39,392 bases of DNA from contig DZAU01000009.1 in NCBI GenBank assembly GCA_022729635.1, positions 1 to 39,392 on the forward strand, read 5' to 3'. This document shows positions 7,757 through 17,600 of the stretch, one piece after another. The translations under genes and the position numbers were made by a program. The notes beneath the pieces were generated by a model. It did no database searches and was not told the DNA's origin. It was given only the letters and a program-made list of their open reading frames with translations. Source of the stretch: Flavobacterium psychrophilum. GTDB taxonomy: Bacteria; Bacteroidota; Bacteroidia; Flavobacteriales; Flavobacteriaceae. The stretch's first letter is position 1. The number at the start of each line of letters is the position of its first letter.

Positions 7757-7803
7757 AAATTCCAAATTCCAAAGTAAGTCATTGGAATTTGGAATTTTTT
7801 TAT
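7757..7803 (+). terminator. Terminator built from heptamer units
   Basis: AAATTCCAAATTCCAA (7757-7772), a 9-base loop, and its perfect 16-base complement (7782-7797), then more T to 7802. The stem itself is a doubled 7-mer (AAATTCC twice, GGAATTT twice). It begins 22 bases after the dehydratase stop. Confidence 0.88.
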
Positions 7804-7874
7804 TGTCCTTTTTTATTCTATTTTAAAAAACTGTTAGTTATAGTTTCTATTTTCAATATTAAATTTTACCCAAT

Positions 7875-7920
7875 AAACCATTAAGGATTTAGGGTCATTA
7901 AACCTTAATCTTAATGGTTT
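7875..7920. repeat. Imperfect inverted repeat in a gene-free gap
   Basis: AAACCATTAAG (7875-7885) pairs with CTTAATGGTTT (7910-7920), and GGATTTA-like bases inside can pair again with TAAACCTTA. No T-run follows. It lies in the 420-base gap 7735-8154, which otherwise contains a terminator, three weak heptamers at 8013-8033 and a -7 box. Confidence 0.6.
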
Positions 7921-8081
7921 ATATATAGATGTTTTGTTTATAGAAGAGAATCTCTATTTTGGAATGCTCACACAATTCGTGGTAAAACCATTATTTTTAA
8001 TGCGTTTGAATTGTTGTCAGTTATAAGTTTGATTTCTTTAAAATCAATTTTTATATACTTAATTTCTAATCTAGAAATTAT

Positions 8082-8089
8082 TATATTTG
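8082..8089 (+). promoter_or_regulatory. Possible -7 promoter box of the export permease
   Basis: TATATTTG is a perfect TAnnTTTG match, 65 bases before the chosen start. No TTG stands at the right distance upstream, so only the -7 part is supported. Confidence 0.45.
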
Positions 8090-8154
8090 CTTTTAAGCAG
8101 TGAGACAGTCTGGGTTTTTAGAAAATAAAAAATGTTCTCGTTTTGCTCAAAAGA

Positions 8155-9042
8155 ATGAACATAGCAGATATAATGAACGATAGAGAAAATATAGAAAATG
8201 ACTGGTTGTTTGAAATAACGCCAAAAAACAAATTCTTTTCGCTGAATCTCAAAGAAGTTTGGCAATACCGTGATTTGTTGCTACTTTTTGTAAAAAGGGA
8301 TGTGGTTACTGTGTACAAACAAACCATTTTGGGACCATTATGGTATTTGATTCAGCCTTTGTTTACCTCAATTACTTTTACCATTATTTTCAATACCGTG
8401 GCGGGAATAGAGACGGGAACAATACCTCCGTTTTTGTTTAACTTGGCCGGAATTACAGTTTGGAATTATTTTACGGCTTGTTTGACTGATACCTCAGATA
8501 CTTTCAAGAGGAATGCCGCTATATTTGGCAAAGTTTATTTCCCTCGGGTGATTATGCCACTTTCAATTGTGATTTCTAATTTGCTTAAATTTGGCATTCA
8601 ATTCTTTATTTTTATCGGGTTTTATTTTTTTTATTACTTTCAGGGTGCTACGATTAACCTGAATGGTTCCTTCTTATTTTTCCCCTTACTCATTGCTTTG
8701 ATGGGAATTTTAGGATTAGGATTAGGGATGTTCATTTCGTCATTGGTCACTAAATACAGAGATTTGAGTTATCTTATAGGTTTTGGGGTGCAATTATTGA
8801 TGTACCTGTCGGCGGTAATGTATCCTATGGCACTTATTCAAAGCAAAATGCCTGACTATGCTTGGCTGGTGCAATACAATCCGTTGGCTTATATTATTGA
8901 AACCGCTCGTTATATGTTGTTAAATGTAGGGCATATTTCTGTTTTAGGGCTGGCATATACTGTCAGTATTACGGTTGGAGTCTTTTTTGCCGGACTTTTG
9001 GTTTTTAACAAGACCGAGAAAAGTTTTATTGATACAGTTTAG
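8155..9042 (+). CDS. ABC-2 type polysaccharide export permease (Wzm-like)
   Basis: 295 residues from ATG 8155. Inner-membrane subunit of an ABC exporter for O-antigen or capsule chains. It has the cytoplasmic lead-in NLKEVWQYRDLLLLFVKRDV, then VYKQTILGPLWYLIQPLF, the family's signature before the first helix, followed by about six membrane helices; the region QYNPLAYIIETARYMLL is also typical. The frame is open from a TTG at 8143, and another ATG exists at 8173; I cannot decide between these starts by ribosome-binding sequence. Normally the ATPase gene wzt follows within a few bases. Here a heptamer array and then a minus-strand protease gene follow, so the permease is an orphan in this window. 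Confidence 0.92.
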   Translation: MNIADIMNDRENIENDWLFEITPKNKFFSLNLKEVWQYRDLLLLFVKRDVVTVYKQTILGPLWYLIQPLFTSITFTIIFNTVAGIETGTIPPFLFNLAGITVWNYFTACLTDTSDTFKRNAAIFGKVYFPRVIMPLSIVISNLLKFGIQFFIFIGFYFFYYFQGATINLNGSFLFFPLLIALMGILGLGLGMFISSLVTKYRDLSYLIGFGVQLLMYLSAVMYPMALIQSKMPDYAWLVQYNPLAYIIETARYMLLNVGHISVLGLAYTVSITVGVFFAGLLVFNKTEKSFIDTV

Positions 9043-9045
9043 TGG

Positions 9046-9080
9046 GTTTGTAGGTTACGGGTTATCTGCTATCTGTTAGA
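9046..9080. repeat. Heptamer array after the export permease
   Basis: Five units in phase: GTTTGTA, GGTTACG, GGTTATC, TGCTATC, TGTTAGA, starting four bases after the permease stop. The rest of the 200-base gap to the convergent protease gene holds a palindrome TGCGAT-GTG-ATCGCA (9173-9187) and no clear terminator. Confidence 0.75.
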
Positions 9081-9242
9081 AAGCGAAAAATTTACATTTA
9101 AGTAATGATTTCAAAGGCAATTACAAAAGTTAATTACCCTAAAATAACCATCAACTAGTTGCCACGCTGCACTGCGATGTGATCGCAATGAACTGTGTAT
9201 ATTTTCAAATTTATTTTAATGAATTTCTAAATAAAATATTAA

Positions 9243-11930
9243 TTATTCAATCATAATTTTTCTCACTTCTTTTCTATCTCCATCCAAAACAGTAAGTAGA
9301 TAGATTCCTGATTTAATGTTTTTTAATTGAATGTTTTCATTAAAGGTAAGACTATTTTTTTTGTATTTATTTTCAAATAATTTTCTACCCAATAAATCGT
9401 GGATTAAAATATTAACATCGTTTTGAGATTCACTTGAGAACTTAATGCTAAGATGTCCATTGCTTGGATTTGGAAATATTGAAAAATCTGAAATTATCAA
9501 GTTGTTTGTTCCTAGTGACGTATAACTTTTTGTACAAATTGTAATAGATGCTGAATTTAAAGTACCAGAATCCCCACCTATATTATCGCGAACCCTTAAT
9601 GTCCATGTGTTTTGAGGATTTTGACCATTAAATGAGCTTAACGATTCGTATGGAATAACGGTTTGTAGGGTTGTTGAATTACAATTAAGTGTATTCCCTG
9701 AATCATCATATAGTACATTTATATTTGAATCTCCACAGCTGTTATTTAACAACTTAACCGTTGTTCCTTGTGGACTTACCATTTCCATCTGTACATCAAA
9801 CATAAATTGATGAGTTAGTGACATTGCTACATTCACATCAACAATAGTTGATGAGATAGGGGGAACACTGGTCGTTAGGGTTGTATATGTTGCCTGATTA
9901 TCAGGTATTGGAAGGGGAGTGGAAAAATTGTATGTATTACATATTGACGTTACAGAATAACCTATTGCAAACGCTTTGCTGTTAATTGCATAAAAAATAT
10001 TTGATGTTGGTTCAATTAATAGTCTGCAATTGGTTTCCGTTAAATTGGGGACAATAATTGTTTCAGAGCCATCGTTTGGTGTATTTGAAGCGAGAGTTAT
10101 TGGGTAAGTCAGACCTCCGTCGGTAGAAAGCTTTATGTTTACGTTTGAAGATCCAGGTAGAGTTTCTGAACCATTCACACTCCAAGTAATAGTTTGATTT
10201 GTTGCCTGACCCCAGCCTATATTTTCTGTATTTTGAGAAGTTACTACAAATGGACCAACTGTGCCACTTACATTAACAACCATGTCATCAGTTTTGGTTT
10301 GAGAATTTCCAAGAGCAACAATATCTCTTCCAGTAAGAGAAAAATTTAAAGTCCTTTCAATATTAGAGACTGATTCCCATTTTGTTGTTAATTTGTTAGC
10401 TAAGACATCATTTAATGCTGGCATATATCTAATTGGGGAGCTATTAGGTTTAAAGGATCTAAAAAGAGGGCCGTCAGCTTTGGTAGGAAAGCAAATGCTG
10501 TTTGCATCTATTTCTGTAACCGCTGAATCATTTTGTTCCCATGTATAATTAATAGGGTCTCCGTTTGGGTCAGATCCAGTTCCTTTTAAAATAAACGCAG
10601 TTCCTTTTGGTATTGAATAATTAGACCCAGCATTAATGATAGGTGGATTATTTGTTATTGGTGTGTTTGAAGAACAAGTTTTTAACGATAGATTGTTTTG
10701 AATTTGAATAACACTATTTACGCTGAAATAATCATCAGAATGAGCTTGAACATCAAATGATGTTACACCGGCGTATCCCATAATTGTTGACCCACTTCCT
10801 GGCTCTATATTGGCTCCAGTTCCTTCAACTTTGAATGAGAAAGTATGGTTTCCACCTAACTGATGACCCATTTCGTGCGCAACAACATCTATATCAAAGT
10901 TTGGACCCTGTGGAGTGTTATTACTAGGAGCAGACCAAGCGCTTCCTTTCCCCCTTGGTTTTGAAACTGAAGGGTCAATACATATACAACCTATACAACC
11001 TGCATTACCTCCACCACCTGTTGCACTTAACAAATGTCCAACATCGTAACTAGCATTTCCAATAGTTGCAGTTAAATTGTTTTGTAATTCCAAGTTCCAA
11101 GTTGCACCATTGGTATTATCAGCACCAGTTGATGAATCTGAATAAGGGTCAGTAAGTGGATCCAAATAGATTAATAAATCATTATTGGGAATAATTTCAA
11201 ATTTTACAGCTAAATCATTACCTAAAATCCCATTTATCCGAGTCATTGTTGCGTTCATACCTGCTAATGATCCAGCTATAGTACCACCGAAATAATTAGA
11301 ATATTCTCCGTTGCAAGATAAGGCTAATCGAAAAGTTTTAAACACTTGATTATCTGCTTTAATTTTGCTTGTTTTATTTTGTAGTTGTTGACTTAATGCA
11401 ATTTCTTCTGTAGAGCAAGCGATAGGCATGTTATTATTGGAACGATTTTTTGAAGTAATCAGTTTGTAAATAGATTTTGTTTTTGAATAGGATTCTATGA
11501 ATTCTGAATCTTTACCAGCTCTAAGTATCATAGTTTGTATTCCTATTGGTGAATTACTAAAAAAAACTGTCGCAGATTTGTCAGTTATTCCAACTCCTTT
11601 GTAGGATCTTATTTCAGGATATTTTGACTGTAATTCTGGTGCAAAATTAGATGATTCGCTTACTAAGAATCGTTCTTGTATTCCAAAAGCATTTGGCAAG
11701 CTAATTTCAATGCCTTCTTGCACTAATTTGTTGTTAATTTTGGCTAAATAGTTTTTTAGCCCTGTTTCATCTAATTGGTATAATTCAAATTCATCTGAAA
11801 TATTAGGAAGTTTGTTTTTTTCGGTAGGAGTATGTTCTTTTGAATTTATTTTTTTCCAAAATGTTGCAGTTTGTGCCTGTATCAAAATCGTAGATAGACC
11901 CAAATAAAAGGTTAGTAGTAATTTTTTCAT
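9243..11930 (-). CDS. Secreted reprolysin-like zinc metalloprotease with P domain and type IX sorting domain
   Basis: 895 residues. Sec signal peptide (1-22, ending AQA). Zinc site HEMGHQLGGNH (His352, Glu353, His356, His362) with the Met-turn STIMGYAG at Met384: a metzincin of the M12B-like type seen in Bacteroidota. A propeptide probably covers about 23-190. After a linker with Ig-like regions (about 430-650) comes a P/homoB-like domain (about 660-805: VNVAMSLTHQF, VRDNIGGDSGTLNS), then a type A T9SS sorting domain (about 812-895: FSIFPNPSNGHLSI, IKSGIYLLTV). So it should cross the outer membrane by type IX secretion and lose its C-terminal domain. I prefer ATG 11930 to the TTG six bases upstream. 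It is separated from the Sus-like operon by a terminator. Its substrate is unknown. Confidence 0.93.
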   Translation of the reverse strand: MKKLLLTFYLGLSTILIQAQTATFWKKINSKEHTPTEKNKLPNISDEFELYQLDETGLKNYLAKINNKLVQEGIEISLPNAFGIQERFLVSESSNFAPELQSKYPEIRSYKGVGITDKSATVFFSNSPIGIQTMILRAGKDSEFIESYSKTKSIYKLITSKNRSNNNMPIACSTEEIALSQQLQNKTSKIKADNQVFKTFRLALSCNGEYSNYFGGTIAGSLAGMNATMTRINGILGNDLAVKFEIIPNNDLLIYLDPLTDPYSDSSTGADNTNGATWNLELQNNLTATIGNASYDVGHLLSATGGGGNAGCIGCICIDPSVSKPRGKGSAWSAPSNNTPQGPNFDIDVVAHEMGHQLGGNHTFSFKVEGTGANIEPGSGSTIMGYAGVTSFDVQAHSDDYFSVNSVIQIQNNLSLKTCSSNTPITNNPPIINAGSNYSIPKGTAFILKGTGSDPNGDPINYTWEQNDSAVTEIDANSICFPTKADGPLFRSFKPNSSPIRYMPALNDVLANKLTTKWESVSNIERTLNFSLTGRDIVALGNSQTKTDDMVVNVSGTVGPFVVTSQNTENIGWGQATNQTITWSVNGSETLPGSSNVNIKLSTDGGLTYPITLASNTPNDGSETIIVPNLTETNCRLLIEPTSNIFYAINSKAFAIGYSVTSICNTYNFSTPLPIPDNQATYTTLTTSVPPISSTIVDVNVAMSLTHQFMFDVQMEMVSPQGTTVKLLNNSCGDSNINVLYDDSGNTLNCNSTTLQTVIPYESLSSFNGQNPQNTWTLRVRDNIGGDSGTLNSASITICTKSYTSLGTNNLIISDFSIFPNPSNGHLSIKFSSESQNDVNILIHDLLGRKLFENKYKKNSLTFNENIQLKNIKSGIYLLTVLDGDRKEVRKIMIE

Positions 11931-11950
11931 ATTCAAAATTTTATTTAATT

Positions 11951-11978
11951 CAAATATATGGTTTTATATTTAATTCAC
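11951..11978 (-). promoter_or_regulatory. Probable promoter of the metalloprotease gene
   Basis: On the minus strand TATATTTG (11958-11951) is a perfect -7 box, 20 bases before the ATG. GTG at 11978-11976 stands in for TTG with a 17-base spacer. Confidence 0.55.
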
Positions 11979-11987
11979 GTTAAAGTT

Positions 11988-12019
11988 AAAAAAAAACCAT
12001 CCGCCGCTGCGGATGGTTT
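11988..12019 (-). terminator. Intrinsic terminator of the Sus-like operon
   Basis: AAACCATCCGC and GCGGATGGTTT form a perfect 11-bp stem around CGCT, followed on the minus strand by a run of nine T. It lies 22 bases after the stop of the last lipoprotein gene. Confidence 0.95.
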
Positions 12020-12041
12020 AAAATTTTAGATAAATTGTAAA

Positions 12042-12545
12042 CTAGTATTCGTCTTCTTTGAATCCTGTTCTTTTATGACCAGTATAGATAATATTATATC
12101 CAGCTGAATCATAATCAAAGTGAGCGGTAAAAGATATTTTATCTACTGTATGCCCCGCTTTTGAAACTCCAGCTCCTTTTTCAATTTTACCATCAGTAAT
12201 GGTCACTTTACTGCCGTCAAGTAAATTATCGGCATCAGTTGCTGTAAATGTTCCGTCAGCTAAATTCATAGTAACTTTACATTTTATCCAATAGCCGTTT
12301 TTATCGTCATCGATCCACAAGGTATTGTCATTAGCAGATGTATTGTATGTATGATGTAGGAAGAAATCTCCCCCTCCTACATCTGCCCCATCTGAATCTT
12401 TTAGAGATATGAACCAATCTCCAGCAAAATCTTGAGTTGTAGTTCCTCCTGGATTTGGATCGCCAGCCTCGTCACAAGATGAAAGTGAGAGTAAAATAAA
12501 CAATCCTAAGATCGTTTTTAATAAATTATTTTTAAAATATATCAT
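12042..12545 (-). CDS. Small lipoprotein, lipid-binding (PF12888-like) family
   Basis: 167 residues. Lipoprotein signal peptide with lipobox LSSC (Cys about 24) followed by DEAGDPNPGG, so it is probably carried to the outer membrane. The mature part (GDWFISLKDSDGADVGGGD, GYWIKCKVTMNLADGTF, KISFTAHFDYDS) resembles the small beta-rich 'lipid-binding putative hydrolase' proteins that often follow SusD-like genes; no enzyme active site can be named. It is the last gene of the operon, 18 bases after its neighbour and just before a strong terminator. Likely an accessory surface subunit of the SusC/SusD complex. Family assignment is from memory and moderate. Confidence 0.75.
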   Translation of the reverse strand: MIYFKNNLLKTILGLFILLSLSSCDEAGDPNPGGTTTQDFAGDWFISLKDSDGADVGGGDFFLHHTYNTSANDNTLWIDDDKNGYWIKCKVTMNLADGTFTATDADNLLDGSKVTITDGKIEKGAGVSKAGHTVDKISFTAHFDYDSAGYNIIYTGHKRTGFKEDEY

Positions 12546-12563
12546 TTTTTTAAATTTTAATTA

Positions 12564-13163
12564 TTAATAATATTCAAATGTATAACCGAAATTGTATGGT
12601 TTGATTTTCGTAGTAAACCGTAATGAAGTTGGATCATAAGTTAAAGCTACACTTGTTACACTATTTATATAGTTTTGTGGTATTTCAGAAATAATATCAC
12701 CATTCATTTGAAAATACATTGGGAAGTTACCAGCAAAACCAAAATCAGTAGAATAAAAAATACTTGTTGTTCCTTCAACTAAAGATATTACACCTCTTCT
12801 AGCATTATTATTTTTATCTCTGATATTGCCTGATACATCAGTTCCGATAATATTTGGGTCGTGTATTATTACTGTTTGAAAAGCTACACCTTCAAATCCG
12901 TCAGAATTTACAGCACTATATGTTATATCATATACGCCAACTTGATTTGTATTAACGGAACCACTAGTGGTAACAGGTATACTTTCCCCCCCTTCAGAGG
13001 CTATTGCATTAGGCTCAAAAGTACTACCTAAAGGCAAAACTACAAAATCATCATATTCAAATGTTGGATAGTTTGTTATAGTAGATACGTTATCTGTGTC
13101 TGTTGAATCGCAAGAAGAAAAAACTAAACTTGCAAATATTAATGTTAAAAATATTTTTTTCAT
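12564..13163 (-). CDS. Lipoprotein with Ig-like DUF5011/BT_2262-like domain
   Basis: 199 residues. Lipobox FSSC (Cys18) after MKKIFLTLIFASLVF, then an acidic DSTDTDN tether. Residues about 35-105 (LPLGSTFEPNAIAS, VGVYDITYSAVNSDG, FQTVIIHDP) look like the DUF5011-type Ig fold; the C-terminal half (IRDKNNNARRG ... YNFGYTFEYY) resembles the domain found with it in proteins encoded next to SusD, such as BT_2262. Lies 12 bases downstream of the SusD-like gene and 18 bases upstream of the next lipoprotein gene. Expected at the outer membrane, helping to capture or hold a ligand. No catalytic motif seen. Confidence 0.75.
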   Translation of the reverse strand: MKKIFLTLIFASLVFSSCDSTDTDNVSTITNYPTFEYDDFVVLPLGSTFEPNAIASEGGESIPVTTSGSVNTNQVGVYDITYSAVNSDGFEGVAFQTVIIHDPNIIGTDVSGNIRDKNNNARRGVISLVEGTTSIFYSTDFGFAGNFPMYFQMNGDIISEIPQNYINSVTSVALTYDPTSLRFTTKIKPYNFGYTFEYY

Positions 13164-13174
13164 AATTTAAAGTG

Positions 13175-14605
13175 TTAATCCCACCAAACTGGGGTTGTTA
13201 TTGGTACTAAAGCGGGAACGTTAGGATTTGCGTTTCTTTCGGTAAGTGGGTAAGCCAGCCTTCTAGGGAATAATCCTCCAGTAGTTCCATTTACAGAATA
13301 TGCAAATTCTCCAGAAACATAACTTCCATTGTTTTGTGCTACAGCAGAGGTTTTAGGATAGCCTGTTCTGTTTTTTTCAAAAAAGGATTCGAATCCATTA
13401 CCAGGGAAACTTGCAATCCATTTCTGAACAATTATAGCTTCTATTTTGTTTTCAAGTGTTCCGGTTGGGTATGCATAAGGTCCTGCAACAAAAGATGCAC
13501 CAACTAATCCGTATCTTGCGAAATTTGCATTTACAGCAGCGTCATATAATGCTTTTGCTCCAACTCCTCCATTGTATCTTTCCATAGCTTCAGCCTGTAA
13601 GAACAAACTTTCTTCTTTTGTCATCAAATATGCAGGGGTTATTGCACTTAAACTAACGACAGCGATTGTTCCAGCACCAGCTGTACTATTATAGTCTCCT
13701 TGGTTAAGCGAATTACCTGCAAGATAATAACTTGCTTTTCTTGGATCTAGAGTATTGTCAAAGAAAGACGCTAAAGTAGTACTCATTCTCAAGTTTGTGC
13801 CAACATTCAAATTTCTGACGTTGGATTCAAATAGAGGATTACTTTGACTGATTTCATCAACAAACTGATGCATTCCAGCATCAACGGTTAAAAACTGAGT
13901 TCCGGCTGTAATCAGCTGAGTTATTCCTGCGGCAGCGATAGCAGCTCTTGAGCTAGAAGTTTGACGCATATAAATTTTTAATTTCAATGTGTTGGCAAGT
14001 TTTGTCCAATCGCTCATATTCCCCCCAAATATTAAATCATCTTTTGCTGGTACTTCACCTTTTGAAAGAGACAAATCTTTTGAAAGAGCATCGTTCAAAT
14101 CTTCTATCATATAGGTGTAAACCTCTTCTCCTGTATTGAATTTTGGTGCTATAATAGAAGAATTGTTAGCTTCTTTATAAGGAATACTTCCATAAAAGTC
14201 TGTTAAAACTTGAGAAGCTTGTACCTCAAGAGTTGTAGCTATTAAATAATAGTTCCAGTTACCATCGGCTAGGGATCTTCTTTTAACGTTTCTAATATCG
14301 CCTAAGGCATCATACAGTCCATCCCAGGCTCTATTATAATCAGAAGTACCTATAGAATAGTTATCAATAGTTTTATATTGATTTGCTGCATTACTTTGTG
14401 TCCAAAACTGAGACCACATTCCTCCAATAACTGCCATAGATGATCCTTCAGTACCAATAACACCAATAATTCCAGCTGGTAACTGTGATGATAACGGTGC
14501 ACTACTTGGACTAAGGGAATCCGGGTCTCTATTGATATCTAAATCTGAACTACACCCTACGAATGTAACAGATAAAACTAATATATAAATTATAAATTTT
14601 TTCAT
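13175..14605 (-). CDS. SusD/RagB-like surface lipoprotein
   Basis: 476 residues. Lipoprotein signal with FVGCSS (Cys18) and the mature start SDLDINRDPDSLS, which is characteristic of the SusD-like type 2 family (LNVNPN-like start). Mostly helical with TPR-like parts: QSNAANQYKTIDNYSIG, YDALGDIRN, ATTLEVQASQVLTDFYGSIPY, WTKLANTLKLKIYMR, and near the end YPLTERNANPNVPAL. It should cap the SusC-like channel on the outer face of the outer membrane and bind the nutrient. Twelve bases separate it from the SusC-like gene. No glycan-degrading enzyme or regulator is next to it, so the ligand may be a peptide, or a sugar handled elsewhere. Confidence 0.94.
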   Translation of the reverse strand: MKKFIIYILVLSVTFVGCSSDLDINRDPDSLSPSSAPLSSQLPAGIIGVIGTEGSSMAVIGGMWSQFWTQSNAANQYKTIDNYSIGTSDYNRAWDGLYDALGDIRNVKRRSLADGNWNYYLIATTLEVQASQVLTDFYGSIPYKEANNSSIIAPKFNTGEEVYTYMIEDLNDALSKDLSLSKGEVPAKDDLIFGGNMSDWTKLANTLKLKIYMRQTSSSRAAIAAAGITQLITAGTQFLTVDAGMHQFVDEISQSNPLFESNVRNLNVGTNLRMSTTLASFFDNTLDPRKASYYLAGNSLNQGDYNSTAGAGTIAVVSLSAITPAYLMTKEESLFLQAEAMERYNGGVGAKALYDAAVNANFARYGLVGASFVAGPYAYPTGTLENKIEAIIVQKWIASFPGNGFESFFEKNRTGYPKTSAVAQNNGSYVSGEFAYSVNGTTGGLFPRRLAYPLTERNANPNVPALVPITTPVWWD

Positions 14606-14617
14606 TTTCTTTCTTTT

Positions 14618-17600
14618 TTAAAATGTTAGTTTAATGCTAGCACCATAAGTCCTTTGTGTAGGATTTGCAGCAAACTCCCCTTGCTCACTTAATAGCCCAG
14701 ATCCGAATGTTGATAATTCTGGGTCAACATAAGGGTTTTCTTCAGGTGTCCATAGGGCTAAATTTTTCCCATAAACACTTAATGATGCATTTTGAAGTCC
14801 CATTTTTTTAATAATAGTTGATGGGATATTATAGGTCAAAGCAACAGATCTTAATCTAATAAATGTTTTGTCTATTACATGTGTGTTTTCTATACCAGGG
14901 TTATTTCCTGTATTGTAAAAATCTGTTACATCTTCAAATCCAACAGCTTTCGTGTTTTCTGCATAACCAGTAACATCTCCATTTCCATCTACAACTTCAA
15001 CTACAGAATTTGGTATGATAAAAGCATTTCTGTCATTATATGTAGTTTCAATTCCGTTTCCTGTAAAGTGAGAAAGTCTCTTTGTATAAGAATACATTTC
15101 GCCACCTTGTTTCCAGTCAAGGCCAAAAGTAAAAACTAAGTTTTTGTAGGACATTCTGTTATTGAAGCCCAATACAAAATCTCTTTCTGATGTACCAATA
15201 ATTTGTTCGTCATCAGATACTTTATAGAATCCTGTAGCTTTGTCAACGATGTACTTGCCATCATCTGTTTTTAGAGGTAACACTGAAGCAAATACTCCTA
15301 GTGGTTGTCCTTTCACTGCATTAAAGGTAACGCCATAATTACTTGCTAATAATTGTTTATCCACATCTCCTATAATATCAGTAACCTCAGAATTGTTTTT
15401 GGTAAAGGTTGTAGTGAAGTCCCAACGGAAATTATCACTTCTAACAGGTACTATATTTAAAGCAACCTCGATACCTTGATTATTGAAATCAATAATATTA
15501 GCAGTTTGAGAAGTATAACCTGTTGAAGTTGGCAATGGTCTAGCCCATAAAACATCTTTAGAAGTTTTGTCGTAAACGGCTACATCTAGATTAACTCTTT
15601 TTTTGAAAAACGTAGATTCGAAACCAACTTCATATTCTGTCGTTCTCTCTGGTTTTAATTCTGAATTACCTAAGTTTCCAGCAAATTCATATCCATTAAC
15701 ACCACCTATTGGAAGTGTAATATTTCCAAAGCCTAAACTAGCATTACCCTGAATCATTGCAGATTCTGTTTGGTAAGGATCGGTGTCATTTCCAAGTTCA
15801 GCATAACTCGCTCTTAATTTTATGAAAGTATCAGTATTATCGATAACAACACCGCTTAAAGCTGCCGATGGGTAGAAATAAGAATTGTTCCCCTGCGGTA
15901 AAGTAGAAGTCCAGTCATTTCTTCCCGTTAAAGTCAAGTAAAGAATATTCTTATAAGAACCTTCAAAAGAAGCATAAAGGCTGTACGATTTTCTTTCAGA
16001 ATTCGCTTGTCCTACTGCTGGTTTGATCGATGAATTGGACAATTCATAAAAGTTTGGAATATCTAAATTGGTTATTGAGGCTAATAAGACAGAAGCTTTT
16101 CTTTGGTTTGAATTGAATCCAAAAAGAGCATTAATTCCAAAATCTTCTGCAACTGTGGTAGTGTAGTTTAAAATTAAATTCGAATCAAGTTCTAAATTTT
16201 CATTAGTTCTTTCTGTAACTCCTCCTACAACTTCATTAGCACCACCTAGTGCTTGTGATGATCCAGGTAAGAATTTTACAATTGCTCCATACGATTTAAC
16301 TTTTTCTGCTCTGTAATCTCCCCCTAATTGGAAACTTGCAGAAAAGTGATCGTCGAATTTGTATGCTACGTTTCCATTTCCATAAAAGCGATTTCCGTCA
16401 ATAATAGTTGCATTTTCTTTTACAGTCCAATAAGGATTGGTTGCATATGGAGTAAAATAATAGCTATTTGAATTATAAGGATTATTAGTATAATCTTCTA
16501 AATCAACAACGCTTATATCTCTAGGGATTTGTAATATTTCTTGTGTTAATACATTTCCTTCTCCAGCATCAGAACCTTGACCCGTATTTACTGCGTTTTG
16601 GTCTTTCTTAACATAAGTGACATTACCTTTTATTGTCATTTTACCTTCAGTAATACCTCCGTTTAAACCAAAAGTTCTTCTTTTGTATAAATCAGCTTCT
16701 GTAGGGATGATTCCGTCTGAATTTACATCTGAAAAATATAAAGAGAAATTTGATTTTTCTCCACCAGCACTAATTCTTACGTCGTTTGTGAAAGTATTAC
16801 CCAATTCATAGAAATCTTTGATATTGTTTTCAAGAGCAACGTAAGGTTTAATTTGCTGAGCATTGTCAATAATACTTCCCCAAGGGCGAATTTCTCCATT
16901 AAAAGCAGGTCCCCAAGATCCATTTTCATTACTTGCATTATTTGGACTGCCTGCCCAGCTTGACCAAGATTTACCAGCCCATCCTTGTCCATAATCATTT
17001 TGAAGATGAGGAATTCTTGCAACTTCAGAAAAATCTGAAGAAGACATAAGCTCTACTGATAATCTTGAATTATTTTTTGCAGATTTTGTTGTAATTAAAA
17101 TTACCCCATTTGAAGCTCTTGATCCATATAAAGCGGAAGCAGCAGCTCCTTTTAATATGGTAATGGTTTCAATATTGTTTGGGTCAATATCCCCAATTCC
17201 ATTTCCTGCATCAAAACTTCTTGTATTTCCAGTCCCACTAGAACTACCATTTCCAATAGGTGAACCATCTACAACATACAATGGACTGCTACCAGAAAGG
17301 GAATTATACCCTCTAATAATTACTTTGGATGAAGCTCCAACTTGAGCAGGTGCTGTGATGTCAACACCGGCTACTTTTCCAGACAATGATTCAAATACAT
17401 TGGTATTGGTTACCTCTGTAAGATCTTTTGCAGTAACCACAGATGTGGCAGAACTTACAGATCTTTTTTGTTTTTTCTGACCAAAGGCTGTTACGACAAC
17501 ACCTTCAAGTTCGACTGCGTCACTTGCTAATTTTACATTGACAGTCGCTGAACTAGCTGTAATTTCTTGGGTTTTCATCCCAATATAGCTAAAAATCAAG

